Assembly (NCBI GenBank): GCA_015056915.1
Contig: SVFK01000001.1
Location: 62,001-126,000, forward strand
Origin: Lachnospiraceae bacterium
GTDB taxonomy: Bacteria > Bacillota > Clostridia > Lachnospirales > Lachnospiraceae
Direction of reading: 5' to 3'
Length of the DNA stretch: 64,000 nt
Under the pieces are notes generated by a model that was not told the DNA's origin, searched no databases, and was given only the letters and a program-made list of their open reading frames with translations. Within the stretch, counting starts at the first letter, position 1. Every line of letters begins with the position of its first letter. Positions 44,674 to 54,828 of the stretch are shown here, piece after piece. The position numbers were made by a program, and so were the translations under genes.

Positions 44674-44706
44674 AAAAAAGAGTGTTAAGTACAACACTTA
44701 ACACTC
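44674..44706 (-). terminator. Terminator of tRNA-Leu(CAG)
   Basis: Minus-strand GAGTGTTAAG / CTTAACACTC stem followed by TTTTTT, seven bases after the tRNA. Confidence 0.9.
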
Positions 44707-44712
44707 TTCAGA

Positions 44713-44796
44713 TGCAGGAAAAGAGACTTGAACTCTCATGGTATTGCTACCACACGGACCTGAACCGTGCGCGTCTGCCAATTCCGCCATTCCTGC
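44713..44796 (-). tRNA. tRNA-Leu, anticodon CAG
   Basis: 84-nt class II tRNA with acceptor GCAGGAA / TTCCTGC, discriminator A, anticodon loop TTCAGGT in stem CACGG/CCGTG, a long variable arm, and T-loop GTTCAAGTC. CCA is not encoded. Confidence 0.95.
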
Positions 44797-44807
44797 GAAC
44801 AAGTCAT

Positions 44808-44836
44808 ATTGTATATCCTTTCCTGAAAAAAGTCAA
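44808..44836 (-). promoter_or_regulatory. Promoter of tRNA-Leu(CAG)
   Basis: Minus-strand TTGACT (44831-44836), 17 bases, TACAAT (44808-44813), 12 bases before the tRNA. Confidence 0.85.
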
Positions 44837-44894
44837 TAGAATTTTTCAAATTATACGAACAATTTTTTCAACTCTACCTTATTCTCTTACACCC

Positions 44895-45656
44895 TTAGAA
44901 CCAACTGTCAAACAAAGTACCTGAGTTATATGTATTGTTCAGAGTGCCACCCACTGTATAGATGCTGTTCTGAGATGCTGCACGTTCTGCCGCAAAATTA
45001 ATCAACGATGCCTGTGCAGATGCACGATAACCATAAGAACCATTTCCGTTAAACAAGGTCTTAACCGTATTCATGTCCGCTTTCTCAAAGGTATCCTTAT
45101 CAATAGAAAGAGTACTGTCATCATTTATGGTAATTCCTATTTTATTTAACAGCTTATGATTGGCAATGCTGGAATTGACCAATGATTCGGTTCTGCTTAT
45201 CACTGTATCATTGTCAGAGTCATTCACCGCATTGATTACAGCATTATAATCCTCTACAAAACTATTCACTGCCTTATAAATGGCATCCACATCATAACCC
45301 TTAGCAGTGGTCTTCTCACCATTCTCATCAGTGGTGGTAATATCCTTCCGGGCAAATACGGACTTGCTACCGTTTTCCAAAAGAATATCTGCAGATTCCT
45401 TTAACGCATCCGTAGTGGTCTGCACCTTGTTCAGCACAGTCTTGTCTGCCTGACTTACCTTACTGTTGTTCACAAGCCCCTTAACGGAATCATTACTGCT
45501 CTCACTATAATAAGCTTTCATCAGCTTAGAGTAGCTTCCGTTCTTAATGCTTGCATAATCTGCCAAAAAATTACTGGTTGCTCCGGTCGATGAACCGTTT
45601 CCCAAACCGGAAAACAAATACGAATAATCTGTTTTTGCCTGTATATTGATACCCAT
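44895..45656 (-). CDS. FliD-like / filament-associated protein, orphan
   Basis: A 253-residue Ser/Thr/Asn-rich protein with no membrane segment. AVNSFVEDYNAVINAVND followed by KLLNKIGITINDDSTLSIDKDTFEKADMNTVKTLFNGNGSYGYRASAQASLINFAA closely follows the layout of the C-terminal part of flagellar cap protein FliD, where a helix, a beta pair with 'D-STLSID' and a final helical stretch occur. The start and the aromatic end GTLFDSWF are unlike full FliD, and no flagellar gene is in the window. It could be a short secreted or surface filament protein. AAGGAGG precedes the ATG. Assignment to FliD likeness is by eye. Confidence 0.55.
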   Translation of the reverse strand: MGINIQAKTDYSYLFSGLGNGSSTGATSNFLADYASIKNGSYSKLMKAYYSESSNDSVKGLVNNSKVSQADKTVLNKVQTTTDALKESADILLENGSKSVFARKDITTTDENGEKTTAKGYDVDAIYKAVNSFVEDYNAVINAVNDSDNDTVISRTESLVNSSIANHKLLNKIGITINDDSTLSIDKDTFEKADMNTVKTLFNGNGSYGYRASAQASLINFAAERAASQNSIYTVGGTLNNTYNSGTLFDSWF

Positions 45657-45848
45657 ACGCTACCTCCTTGTATTCTCCGCATCCGTGCTTTTTCTACTAT
45701 CCTGTATCTACCGACACTTGTCCAAATATGCTACTACACATTCCTTTCAAGAAAAATGCCTATTCTGTCATCTATAGTATACCATAGTATCGACAAAAAA
45801 GCAAAAAATATTTACCCTTCGTAGCCCTACTCATAAATAACAAAGCAA

Positions 45849-47192
45849 TTAATAACCTACCGCTGTCCCCAGCAATAAGATACCACAGCATACTGTCAAT
45901 ATCATAAGCTGCAGTCTGATACTGAAACGAAGCCATTTTCCGTAGGATATTCCCACAAGACTCAGGGCAATCAACAGGCATGGATTCGTAAAATAAATCA
46001 AATTGGAAAATCCGTCTCCGTAATTGTACGCCAATACAGTAAGCTGTCTGCTGATTCCGCAGGAATCAGCCAAGGGACCCAAAAGAGGCATCAAAAGCAC
46101 CGCTTCCGCACTTCCCGATGCCACGAAAAAATTCACAAGCATGGCAAACAGAAAAATACACAGAATCCCTCCGTATACCGGCATTCCCGCAATAAGCCGC
46201 ACTGCATAATCCAATATCGTGTCCATAATGCCTGCTTCTGTCATAGTATACTGCATACTTCCAGCCATCATAATGAGCAACACGGAGGGCAGAATACTCA
46301 GCACTCCATGCCCGAAATAGGACCATGCCTTGCCCATTCGCATTCGAACACAGACACAACATCCGATTCCTGCAATCAGGAAAAGGATTGCCACAAAAAT
46401 CATCAGGTAATCCGATAACCCCTTTACAAACACAGATAATAAAATAACCACAAAACAGGATACAATCGTAGCTACAAAACAGCGAACAGCCGCTTCCTTG
46501 CCCGGCTCCTTGGCAAAGGCGATAGTAGTTTGCGCACTCTCCGCATTCTGCCTCTGTAGATGTTTCTGTTCACACCGCTTTGCATAAGGAATCAGAAATA
46601 GCAACAGACATCCGTAAATCAGCACATATGTCAAAAGTCTGAGCGACACTCCACTGAATACGGGCAAGCCCATCAGCGTCTGTGCAACACCGGTTGTAAA
46701 CGGATTCAACACACCCGTGGCAAATCCGCACGCCACGGCTCCAAGAGACATTCCCAAGCCAACCAAAGCATCCCAGCCCATGGCAACTGCCAGTGCCACC
46801 GCCAACGGCACCATGGGAACGCATTCCTCAAAGCTACCAATAAAAGCTCCCATACTTAAGAAAAACAAGGTCACCAGCGCCAGTAAAATATATTTTCTGT
46901 CCCCTGCAAAATTTACAATCTTGCGAAGCATATAATCCATTGTTCCGCTTCTGTCCAGTGCATTAAAGGTGCCACCCAGTACCAGCAAAAACAAAATCAC
47001 CGCTACCATTGTCATCCCTTGGTCTGACCCCAACACCAGAACCGGTGACAACAACCATTTCCAAAAGGGAATACCCTCTCCCGGAATCACCAATGTCAAA
47101 ATATAAGTAACTATCATCATAATTACTAAAATAACTGCTGCCGTCAGGAAGCTTTGGACACTGATAGTAAGTCCCTTCTTTTCTTTTTTCAT
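45849..47192 (-). CDS. YfcC/DcuC-like anaerobic carboxylate transporter
   Basis: A 447-residue permease with about 12 helices of the YfcC (C4-dicarboxylate anaerobic carrier-like) family: VTYILTLVIPGEG at the start, FLLVLGGTFNALDRSGTMDYMLRKIV, GSFEECVPMVPLAVALAVAMGWDALVG, and near the end VASGSAEAVLLMPLLGPLADSCGISRQLTVLAYNYGDGFSNLIYFTNP. It may move dicarboxylates, amino acids or short-chain acids. Its ATG is only five bases behind the stop of the 955-residue hybrid kinase, so it is probably co-transcribed with the signalling cluster. Confidence 0.85.
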   Translation of the reverse strand: MKKEKKGLTISVQSFLTAAVILVIMMIVTYILTLVIPGEGIPFWKWLLSPVLVLGSDQGMTMVAVILFLLVLGGTFNALDRSGTMDYMLRKIVNFAGDRKYILLALVTLFFLSMGAFIGSFEECVPMVPLAVALAVAMGWDALVGLGMSLGAVACGFATGVLNPFTTGVAQTLMGLPVFSGVSLRLLTYVLIYGCLLLFLIPYAKRCEQKHLQRQNAESAQTTIAFAKEPGKEAAVRCFVATIVSCFVVILLSVFVKGLSDYLMIFVAILFLIAGIGCCVCVRMRMGKAWSYFGHGVLSILPSVLLIMMAGSMQYTMTEAGIMDTILDYAVRLIAGMPVYGGILCIFLFAMLVNFFVASGSAEAVLLMPLLGPLADSCGISRQLTVLAYNYGDGFSNLIYFTNPCLLIALSLVGISYGKWLRFSIRLQLMILTVCCGILLLGTAVGY

Positions 47193-47197
47193 AACTC

Positions 47198-50065
47198 TTA
47201 TCCTTTAGCTTGCAACAATTCTTTTACTTGATCCACAGAAAGGTCTTCCATTAATTCTTCCACCTGTCTGAGAATTTCCTCATATTTTGGAGGCACTTGA
47301 TATTTCTTAGTTTCCTTCAGAATATCAAATATCTCCCCAAATTCAAACGCATCCAAATGTCTTTCAATGTTCCATAGCACATGCTTTATCATATGTTCTT
47401 CTAATTGTGGCTTCTCTTTTTCATCCTGCTTTTCGGAAATTATTCCAAAATGACACAAAACCTCTTCTATTTTTGACAAAAGCTTCGCATACTCTGAAAG
47501 CAACTTCTCAATGTTATTTTCTATATACGTATAATCTTTGTTGATAGAGGCTTGTTCCTGCCGCTTCGCCTCCGACGAAACGCTTTTGGCTCCAACATTA
47601 AGCGCGGTACTTTTTAAGGAATGCACCTTTATATGATAGGTGTCATAATCTTTTTCTTCCCATAGCTGCCGCAATTCATTCAGTTGCTTTTCACCATAGT
47701 TATAAGTAATCGCTAAAATTTTCAGATAACTCTCTACATTCCTGCCGCAATGGGATATGCCCAAATCCACATCGACCTCTGTCATAATATCCTTCAAATA
47801 ATTTAACATGGATGCTTGCCCGGATATCTGACCACTCTCTTCTTTATAAAGAATATTTTCTGCTGCTATAAATTGACATAAAAGCGACTCTAATCGTATG
47901 ATATTTAAGGGTTTACCCAAATACTCGTCAAAGCCCTGTTCCATTAAGCTTTCTCGAGTTCCTTTAATGGCATTTGCAGTTAAAGCTATAATAATACTCT
48001 GTCCCTGATACGAATAAAATGTATTAATCTGTCGTATCTCTTGCATAACTTCAATACCATTCATTTCCGGCATCATCTGATCCACAAATACGATATTGTA
48101 ATTATGTTCTTTACATAACGCTATTGCATCCTGTCCATTTGCAGCTGCATCTACCTCTAGTCCATAAGAGCTTAAGATACCACTTGCCACCTTCAAATTA
48201 ACCGGATTATCATCTACCACCAGCACCTTGGTCTTTTGAATGATAAAGCCAGCCTGCGTATATCCCCCCAAATTCTCACTTATCTTCCTGTCTGCTTTTC
48301 CCATAGGGTTCGCATCTGCGATTGCCTGCTCTATTTCCACAGTGAAAACAGAGCCTTCACCATATACGCTGGATACGCTGATTTGACCACCCATAAGATT
48401 CACAAATCCCTTTACAATCGCAAGACCCAGTCCGGAGCCTTCAATTCCATAATGTAATCGCTGATCCAGACGTTCAAAATTGTCGAACAGGTTAGAAATG
48501 TTCTCAGCTTTGATACCTATGCCTGTATCTGTTACGCGAAAAGCTAATTTAACCCTATCCTCGTCTTTTTCGAGTACAATCACCTCAAATTTGACAGTTC
48601 CTTCCATCGTATACTTTACAGCATTATTCAGAATGTTAATGAGAACACTCTTTATTCTTAACTTATCGCCATAAAGCTGTCTCGGAATCTCCCTGTCAAT
48701 TTCTACTTCCAAATTAAGCCCCTTCTTTTGAGCATTGGGTTCCGTAATGAGTATTACATCGTCAAGCAAGGTTGCGGTGTAATAATTATCTAATACCAAC
48801 TCCATTTTACCGGACTCGATTTTACTAATATCTAATATATCATTAATAATCGCCAGCAAATTATGAGAAGAAGATTTGATATCCCGCACATAATTCCGTA
48901 TTTCTTCGCTAATGTCCATTTTTAACAATATCTCAGCAAAGCCTATAATAGCATTCATAGGCGTACGAATCTCGTGAGACATATTGGCCAGAAAGATACT
49001 CTTGGCTTTGTTGGCATCTTCCGCCACCCTCATGGCTTCTTCCAACTGTTTCATGGACTTCATTCTTTCTGACAAATCTGTTGCGATAATAATATATCCG
49101 ATAACATCTTCATAATCATCATAAATTTTATTAATCGCTAAATTACAATCCTTGCTATTATGTAAACATATTGTATCAAGGCTATAGGAATCGTCCTCGA
49201 ACCAAAAGATTTCTTCCTTAGAGATTGCAAATAGACTTTCAAAAGAGGTTCCTTCCAATTTTTCTCTTTCTACTCCCAGAAAAGAATAACCTGTATCATT
49301 CAAAATCTGCAATTTCCCTTTCGAATCACATACCATTACCGGTACAGCCAAAGAATAATAAATATATTCAGACATATTGCTAATCGTAATCCGGGAATGA
49401 TTCACAAAAGAGAGTGCATAGTACATGGCTGCCAATCCCCAAAACTGTCCTATAGTACTTCCCGGAATTGCCGGTTGTCCAAATAAAGGAAACACCGTAT
49501 CCAACAGCATACCCAACACAGTGACTCCCTCGGCCAAGAGCAGCTTCTTTCCCAATTCCCGCAATCGCTGTGTATTTCTTTTCTTCATCATGAAAAGAAT
49601 AATAGCTCCCGTATTAAAGGCAACAATTACGGTATACAATATATAGAGATTATTCCAAATCCCCGGGTGAAAGGAATAACTCATTCCTATACTGCTTAAC
49701 TTGTAAGTAACCTGTTCCTTTTGTATCACAAAAAAATAAAGAATACTTCCCAAAAGAGAAAAACCTTCTACCAACACACAATATATCCGTTTGATTCCTG
49801 ACAAGAAGCAGACCATATATTGTATACAAATCAAAAATCCGAAGGTTCCTACCATACCTATTGCTCGCCACAAATAAGCCTTTTCGGGTTCTGTCTGCAT
49901 AATAACACCGAAAAAACCCAGACTCCATATGGCGCTAAAGAGACAAAGAAGCACAAAAACACGATTTTCTCTGTACTTCCACTCTCTCTTCTTTAACACA
50001 ACAAATGCAAAGTACATTGCCAAAACAAAACCTGCAAATATGGTTTGAGACAAGAATATTTTCAT
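47198..50065 (-). CDS. Hybrid sensor histidine kinase, 7TM-PAS-HK-REC-Hpt
   Basis: A 955-residue kinase. Residues 1-230 hold seven helices of the histidine-kinase 7TM type, a PAS domain is at about 240-340 (YSLAVPVMVCDSKGKLQILNDTGYSFLG), HisKA has LANMSHEIRTPMNAIIG (H364), HATPase_c has NILNNAVKY, DTGIGI and GSGLGLAIV, the receiver has FVDQMMPEMNG (D662), and an Hpt domain carries KVHSLKSTALNVGA (H815). A further helical tail ends the protein. All phosphorelay residues are present on one chain. It is fourth in line of a signalling cluster, 12 bases behind the tandem-receiver gene. Confidence 0.93.
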   Translation of the reverse strand: MKIFLSQTIFAGFVLAMYFAFVVLKKREWKYRENRVFVLLCLFSAIWSLGFFGVIMQTEPEKAYLWRAIGMVGTFGFLICIQYMVCFLSGIKRIYCVLVEGFSLLGSILYFFVIQKEQVTYKLSSIGMSYSFHPGIWNNLYILYTVIVAFNTGAIILFMMKKRNTQRLRELGKKLLLAEGVTVLGMLLDTVFPLFGQPAIPGSTIGQFWGLAAMYYALSFVNHSRITISNMSEYIYYSLAVPVMVCDSKGKLQILNDTGYSFLGVEREKLEGTSFESLFAISKEEIFWFEDDSYSLDTICLHNSKDCNLAINKIYDDYEDVIGYIIIATDLSERMKSMKQLEEAMRVAEDANKAKSIFLANMSHEIRTPMNAIIGFAEILLKMDISEEIRNYVRDIKSSSHNLLAIINDILDISKIESGKMELVLDNYYTATLLDDVILITEPNAQKKGLNLEVEIDREIPRQLYGDKLRIKSVLINILNNAVKYTMEGTVKFEVIVLEKDEDRVKLAFRVTDTGIGIKAENISNLFDNFERLDQRLHYGIEGSGLGLAIVKGFVNLMGGQISVSSVYGEGSVFTVEIEQAIADANPMGKADRKISENLGGYTQAGFIIQKTKVLVVDDNPVNLKVASGILSSYGLEVDAAANGQDAIALCKEHNYNIVFVDQMMPEMNGIEVMQEIRQINTFYSYQGQSIIIALTANAIKGTRESLMEQGFDEYLGKPLNIIRLESLLCQFIAAENILYKEESGQISGQASMLNYLKDIMTEVDVDLGISHCGRNVESYLKILAITYNYGEKQLNELRQLWEEKDYDTYHIKVHSLKSTALNVGAKSVSSEAKRQEQASINKDYTYIENNIEKLLSEYAKLLSKIEEVLCHFGIISEKQDEKEKPQLEEHMIKHVLWNIERHLDAFEFGEIFDILKETKKYQVPPKYEEILRQVEELMEDLSVDQVKELLQAKG

Positions 50066-50077
50066 AATCTCCCCCCC

Positions 50078-50830
50078 TTAGCCGTACAAGGCCTGTTCAA
50101 TAGTTTCTTCAAGAATCTCACGTGTAACAGGTTTTGCCAAACAAGCCACCGGGTTATAAGCATAGCATTCCTGTAACGTCTCTCTGTTCAACACACCTGA
50201 CAATATGATGATAGGTATTTCTCTGTCTGCTACGCTTGTTTGAATTAATCGCATCATACTCGCACCATTATATAACGGCATTTGATAATCCAATACAACT
50301 ACGTCAGGAATGTGTTTTACCAAATACTCCAGCGCCAATTTTGCCGAATTGATAAGGACTACATTATACTTATCCTTTAGCAGGCTATTCATCTGCTTTA
50401 AGTAGGACATATCATCATCAATCATCAATACCGTTTTCTTCTCATCGCAGCTCTCAAGCTGTTTATGATACACCTCCAGAACCTTTTCCACCAGCGCATC
50501 CTTGCTTACAGGCTTCACCAAATAACCGTCAATTCCCATTATGACAGAATTCAACACCGTATCCCTGTCACACATACCGGTAACCATAACAACCGGCACA
50601 TTAATACACTCTTCCATCTTCCGTAATTGTTCCAATGTCTGAAAACCATCCATAAGAGGCATCTTTACATCCAACAAAATCACATCCGGTTTAATAACCT
50701 GCGCATGCCTTATAGCCTCTTGTCCGTTGATTGCCGTATCCACGAATGCAATTTCTTCCAAATACTGACTTATAATTTCCAAGTCCTGTGGCGTATCATC
50801 AACCACCAATACATTTATTCTGTTCTTCAT
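50078..50830 (-). CDS. Tandem-receiver protein (REC-REC), no output domain
   Basis: A 250-residue protein made of two CheY-like receivers: REC1 about 5-125 (NVLVVDDTPQDL, D54 in VILLDVKMPLMDG, MVTGMC, YLVKPVS) and REC2 about 133-250 (VLMIDDDMSYL, D181 in VVVLDYQMPLYNG, IILSGVL, CLAKPVT). No DNA-binding or enzymatic output follows, so it probably relays or titrates phosphate between the flanking kinases and the HD-GYP protein, or acts by protein contact. GAGG before ATG; 73 bases behind the HD-GYP gene. Confidence 0.93.
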   Translation of the reverse strand: MKNRINVLVVDDTPQDLEIISQYLEEIAFVDTAINGQEAIRHAQVIKPDVILLDVKMPLMDGFQTLEQLRKMEECINVPVVMVTGMCDRDTVLNSVIMGIDGYLVKPVSKDALVEKVLEVYHKQLESCDEKKTVLMIDDDMSYLKQMNSLLKDKYNVVLINSAKLALEYLVKHIPDVVVLDYQMPLYNGASMMRLIQTSVADREIPIIILSGVLNRETLQECYAYNPVACLAKPVTREILEETIEQALYG

Positions 50831-50903
50831 AGTCTTTTCCTCATTTGAAAATCATATTCTTTTATATTTCAGTACACTTCATACTCTAACATTCCTTGTT
50901 ATA

Positions 50904-53900
50904 CTAATTCTCTATATTAGTTCTTTCTGTCATATTATGAATAACTTCCTTAATCAGTAAAGGAAGAAACGGCTTAGTAACATAATCATCACATCCAAGC
51001 TCCGCAAATTCCGTAGCTGCATCTAAGGTTTTATCCCCTGTCATGAGTACTACCGGTGTCTTATATTTATCCCTGATTAATCTTAAGACCTGTAGCCCAT
51101 CCATCTCCGGCATTTTCACATCCAACAGAATCAAGTCTATCGGTCTTTGTTCAAGAATACTAAGTGCTTCCTTTCCTCCACCAGCCGCAACAATCTCATA
51201 CATCGGCTCATCACGCATGATATGCGCAATAATTTTGATGTTCATGGGCTCATCATCTACAACCAGAACCTTTCTCTGCATAAAATCCAGTTGTTTCATG
51301 ACATAGGCCTTGTCCTCATCTATCATTTGCAGCATGATATCTGCAATATGCGGATCAAACTGTGTTCCCTTCCCTCTTTCGATTTCACCCCGCACTACCT
51401 CCTGAGGCAATGCTTTTCGATAGCTACGGTTGCTTGTCATGGCATCATAAGCATCTGCAACTCCCAGAATCCTCGCGACTTCCGGTATTTTTTCTCCCAC
51501 GAGACCGTTGGGATAACCCTTGCCATCATACCTCTCATGATGATACTTCGCGGCAAGCGCTATCAGATTACTGCCGGAAATACCCCTCAAAATATGGTAT
51601 CCTGTTACAGGGTGTACTTCTATAATACTGAATTCCTCATCTGTGAGTCTTCCGGGTTTATTAATAATTTCAACCGGAATACGAATTTTACCAACATCAT
51701 GTAACAGACCGGCCCAGTAAATCTCCTCCTGTTCCTCCTTGCTTTTGCCCATTCTTACTGCAAGCATACGCGCATATTCCGCAACACGCTTGGAATGTCC
51801 GCTGGTGTATCTGTCCTTTGCATCCACAGCCTCGCTGAGCGCTGCAACAGTTTGTATGAAGAGCTCCTTTATCTTTTTCTGCTGGTCTCTGATTTCTTCT
51901 GTCTGTTCACTCACCATATTGCCCAGCGACACCTGAAGCTTCTCCAATTCATTCTTTCTGACAACAAAAAGAACCATACTGGCAATACTAATTATCGCAA
52001 ACAAAAGGATTTCAAGTCCTACCGCTATGAGATAAGTTTTGAACACCGGTTTATCCCACGCATGTGTCGCTTTACTCACAGTATAGACCTGTTCCTGTAG
52101 TACATTTTCAGCGGAACTGTCAAGTATTTGCAAATAAATATTATACTCCGAAAAATCCGGTTTCAAAATTCGAATAGGTTCAATTTCATTCCAGTTATAG
52201 ACCTTGGGATTCCTATCAAGCTCTTTGATAAAAAATCGCACCTTAACATCGGCAAAAGCATAATTTCTTACGGAAGCGTAAATCGAAATATCCTTTGCAT
52301 TGGCAGGTATATCAATATGATTGTTATTCGACATAGCAATTTCCGTACCGTCACTCTCCACACAAACGATACCGCTTTTCATACCAGCTTCTGCATCTGC
52401 ACTATTACCGTTATAAATAATCACTCCATTATTACTGCAAAGATAGAGTCTTCCATCTTCAGACAGATAATTCCATGAATTGGCAGTAAATCCTGACAGT
52501 AACCCCTCACCTGCACCGTAAAATTTGAATTGTTCGCTGTTGTCAGAACAGAGCTCAGACAGCTTTACTTCATACATGCCTGCACTGCAGGTGATATAGG
52601 CCTTGTCCTCATCTATAATAACATCATAATTATTGAAATAAGGGAAATTAGCAAGCTTCCTTATCGTTCCAGCCGAATCAATATGGCACAAAGCATTGCT
52701 TGTGACAATCAGATAACCATCTTCATGAGGAACGATTCTCAATATTACATTCGAGGACAAACCATTATCCACCGTATAATTTTCTATCAATTTACCGTCG
52801 GAAATCACATAGATTCCACTACCGTCACTACCGGCCCATACCGCTCCGTCATCACCTTCCGCCACAGTCAAAATCTGCGTATTAGCAAGTCCATCCTTGG
52901 CAGTCAATGTTCCCGTCAATATATCGTCCTTAATAAAATTAATGCCGTCAGCCGTTCCGGCAACCATTGTACCGTCTTCTAATTCCGTGATACATCTGAA
53001 ACGATCACTGGTTGTGGCATCAGATGCAACATTGTAACTGTGTATTTCACCGGTCGAATCGTAACAAACAAGACCATTATACGTACAAATCCATAGCCTT
53101 TCTTTGGAATCCCTCATCAGCGCTCGCACTCGGGAACCGGCAAGCATATTGGTAAGCTCATTGCTTTTACTGCTCAGCTTCCGACCATCAAAAATAAGCA
53201 GACCTTCCTCTGTACCGCAGAAATAATCTCCATTGTAATATGTGACGGCATTAACAACTTCATTATCCACACCGGCTTTTTCAAACAAATTTATAAAAGG
53301 ACTTTCTGACAGCTTCATAACACCATAACGGGAAGAAGCAATCCATATATTGCCCTGATAATCTTCATGGAAACAGCCCACAGAAGTACCAAAACCATCA
53401 TAATAATTCTGATAACCGCCCTCGCTATCGATGTATCCAAACCCGGATTCCGTAGCAATCCAAATACGCTGCTTACTGTCTTCATAGATAGCAGCGACCG
53501 TACTTGCCGCCATTTCAATCTGATCCCGTACTACCAAGCCACGCTCAGAGACGTCAAACACAAAAATTTCACCTGTTTCCGTTCCTGCCATAAGCCCGTT
53601 TGCGGTAGCAGCCAGACAGTAATAGAACAATCCTGCAACTCCGGCATCAACAACCGTCAATGTTTCCTCACCATCAAGTGCATAAATATCACCCATATTA
53701 TCCATTACAACAAGCATATTATTATAAACTACCATTGATTTCACAAAGGTAATATCCTGTTCCAATACGGTGATGGTATCATCAGTGCCAAATCTGCATA
53801 TTTTATCACTTGTGCCTACATAAACATTGCCATCCTTATCCTCAGCAAAACAGCGAATAGAATTGGCAGGAAGTCCATCTTTATCCGTAAAATAAGTGTA

Positions 53901-54800
53901 GCTTCCGTTTTCATATCTTGCGATACCCGCATCATTTGTGCCAATCCACAGCCTGCCCTTGCTATCCGTCATCATTCCGACAACGTTAACAAGACCTCCT
54001 TCTCGTATAAACTCAAATTTACTTCCGTCATATCTGGTAAGTCCTGCATAACTGCCTATCCAGATATAACCATCCTCAGTTTCACATATCACATTAGCCT
54101 CCGAGGAAACCATACCATTTGTATTGTTATATACTTTTTCAACGAAATTATCGTTAAATATACCTTCTTCCGTTGCTTGTACGTTTAGTGGCTGTCCAAT
54201 TGAAACCGCTACTATTCCAACTGCAAGAATGTGCGTCAATACTTGCGTACGGTTACCTTTTCTCTTTTTCAGATATCCGATAGCACATATAATAAGCCAC
54301 GCAACCATAACACAAATCTGCTTGTCAACTATTTCAACAACTGCCTCTCCTGCCAACGCCGATAGTGCATCGGAAACGTCATGCCATCTCAACATATCAA
54401 CAAGAGTATCTCCCCAGATATTTCCCGAATATCCCTCATAAAAAATCAGATTCAGCGGAGTTGACACAACAGTGCAAAGAATTCCAAGCCAGAAGCTGGA
54501 CACAACAGCCTTTAATGCACTGGTCATATATCCCTTCTTTATGAACAAATGTATCATAAAAGCCGCAATAACACTGGTCAGCAAATAGACAAGCGCAGTT
54601 GTATCATAAAAGCTTGAAATCAAATTATTGGCTATACCGGCAGCAACTCCTCCCCATATTCCCGCATAATAGGTAGCAACAACCGTTCCCAGCATATCCA
54701 ACCATATAGGCAGATTAAAGCTACTTGCAATAAGCCTTCCCACAAGATTTAAAATAATCCCGATAATAATCACTATAACTTTCCGCAATGATTCTTTCAC
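50904..54800 (-). CDS. ECF-S-like membrane domain / propeller sensor / HD-GYP / receiver fusion
   Basis: A 1298-residue protein. Residues 1-190 hold about five or six helices resembling an ECF-transporter S component (IGIILNLVGRLIASSFNLPIWLDMLGTVVATYYAGIWGGVAAGIANNLISS). Then come about 14 two-component-regulator propeller blades (about 210-780; DGYIWIGSYAGLTRYDGSKF), a Y_Y_Y-like domain, a membrane helix (about 890-910), a coiled coil, an HD-GYP domain with HDVGKIRIP and HHERYDGKGYP (c-di-GMP phosphodiesterase residues intact, HD near 1034), and a C-terminal receiver (LILLDVKMPEMDG). GTG at 54800 has GAGGAG seven bases upstream and is preferred over ATG at 54815. It stands between two hybrid kinases. 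Confidence 0.9.
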   Translation of the reverse strand: MKESLRKVIVIIIGIILNLVGRLIASSFNLPIWLDMLGTVVATYYAGIWGGVAAGIANNLISSFYDTTALVYLLTSVIAAFMIHLFIKKGYMTSALKAVVSSFWLGILCTVVSTPLNLIFYEGYSGNIWGDTLVDMLRWHDVSDALSALAGEAVVEIVDKQICVMVAWLIICAIGYLKKRKGNRTQVLTHILAVGIVAVSIGQPLNVQATEEGIFNDNFVEKVYNNTNGMVSSEANVICETEDGYIWIGSYAGLTRYDGSKFEFIREGGLVNVVGMMTDSKGRLWIGTNDAGIARYENGSYTYFTDKDGLPANSIRCFAEDKDGNVYVGTSDKICRFGTDDTITVLEQDITFVKSMVVYNNMLVVMDNMGDIYALDGEETLTVVDAGVAGLFYYCLAATANGLMAGTETGEIFVFDVSERGLVVRDQIEMAASTVAAIYEDSKQRIWIATESGFGYIDSEGGYQNYYDGFGTSVGCFHEDYQGNIWIASSRYGVMKLSESPFINLFEKAGVDNEVVNAVTYYNGDYFCGTEEGLLIFDGRKLSSKSNELTNMLAGSRVRALMRDSKERLWICTYNGLVCYDSTGEIHSYNVASDATTSDRFRCITELEDGTMVAGTADGINFIKDDILTGTLTAKDGLANTQILTVAEGDDGAVWAGSDGSGIYVISDGKLIENYTVDNGLSSNVILRIVPHEDGYLIVTSNALCHIDSAGTIRKLANFPYFNNYDVIIDEDKAYITCSAGMYEVKLSELCSDNSEQFKFYGAGEGLLSGFTANSWNYLSEDGRLYLCSNNGVIIYNGNSADAEAGMKSGIVCVESDGTEIAMSNNNHIDIPANAKDISIYASVRNYAFADVKVRFFIKELDRNPKVYNWNEIEPIRILKPDFSEYNIYLQILDSSAENVLQEQVYTVSKATHAWDKPVFKTYLIAVGLEILLFAIISIASMVLFVVRKNELEKLQVSLGNMVSEQTEEIRDQQKKIKELFIQTVAALSEAVDAKDRYTSGHSKRVAEYARMLAVRMGKSKEEQEEIYWAGLLHDVGKIRIPVEIINKPGRLTDEEFSIIEVHPVTGYHILRGISGSNLIALAAKYHHERYDGKGYPNGLVGEKIPEVARILGVADAYDAMTSNRSYRKALPQEVVRGEIERGKGTQFDPHIADIMLQMIDEDKAYVMKQLDFMQRKVLVVDDEPMNIKIIAHIMRDEPMYEIVAAGGGKEALSILEQRPIDLILLDVKMPEMDGLQVLRLIRDKYKTPVVLMTGDKTLDAATEFAELGCDDYVTKPFLPLLIKEVIHNMTERTNIEN

Positions 54801-54828
54801 AATAAATCTCCTCATTCATTACTTTATC

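Noticed and set aside
50831..50903. c-di-GMP riboswitch near the HD-GYP gene
   Set aside because: Gaps within the cluster are too short and the leader at 57124-57207 lacks the GEMM core.
51147..51704. 185-codon plus-strand frame
   Set aside because: Antisense to the HD-GYP domain, whose motifs are intact.
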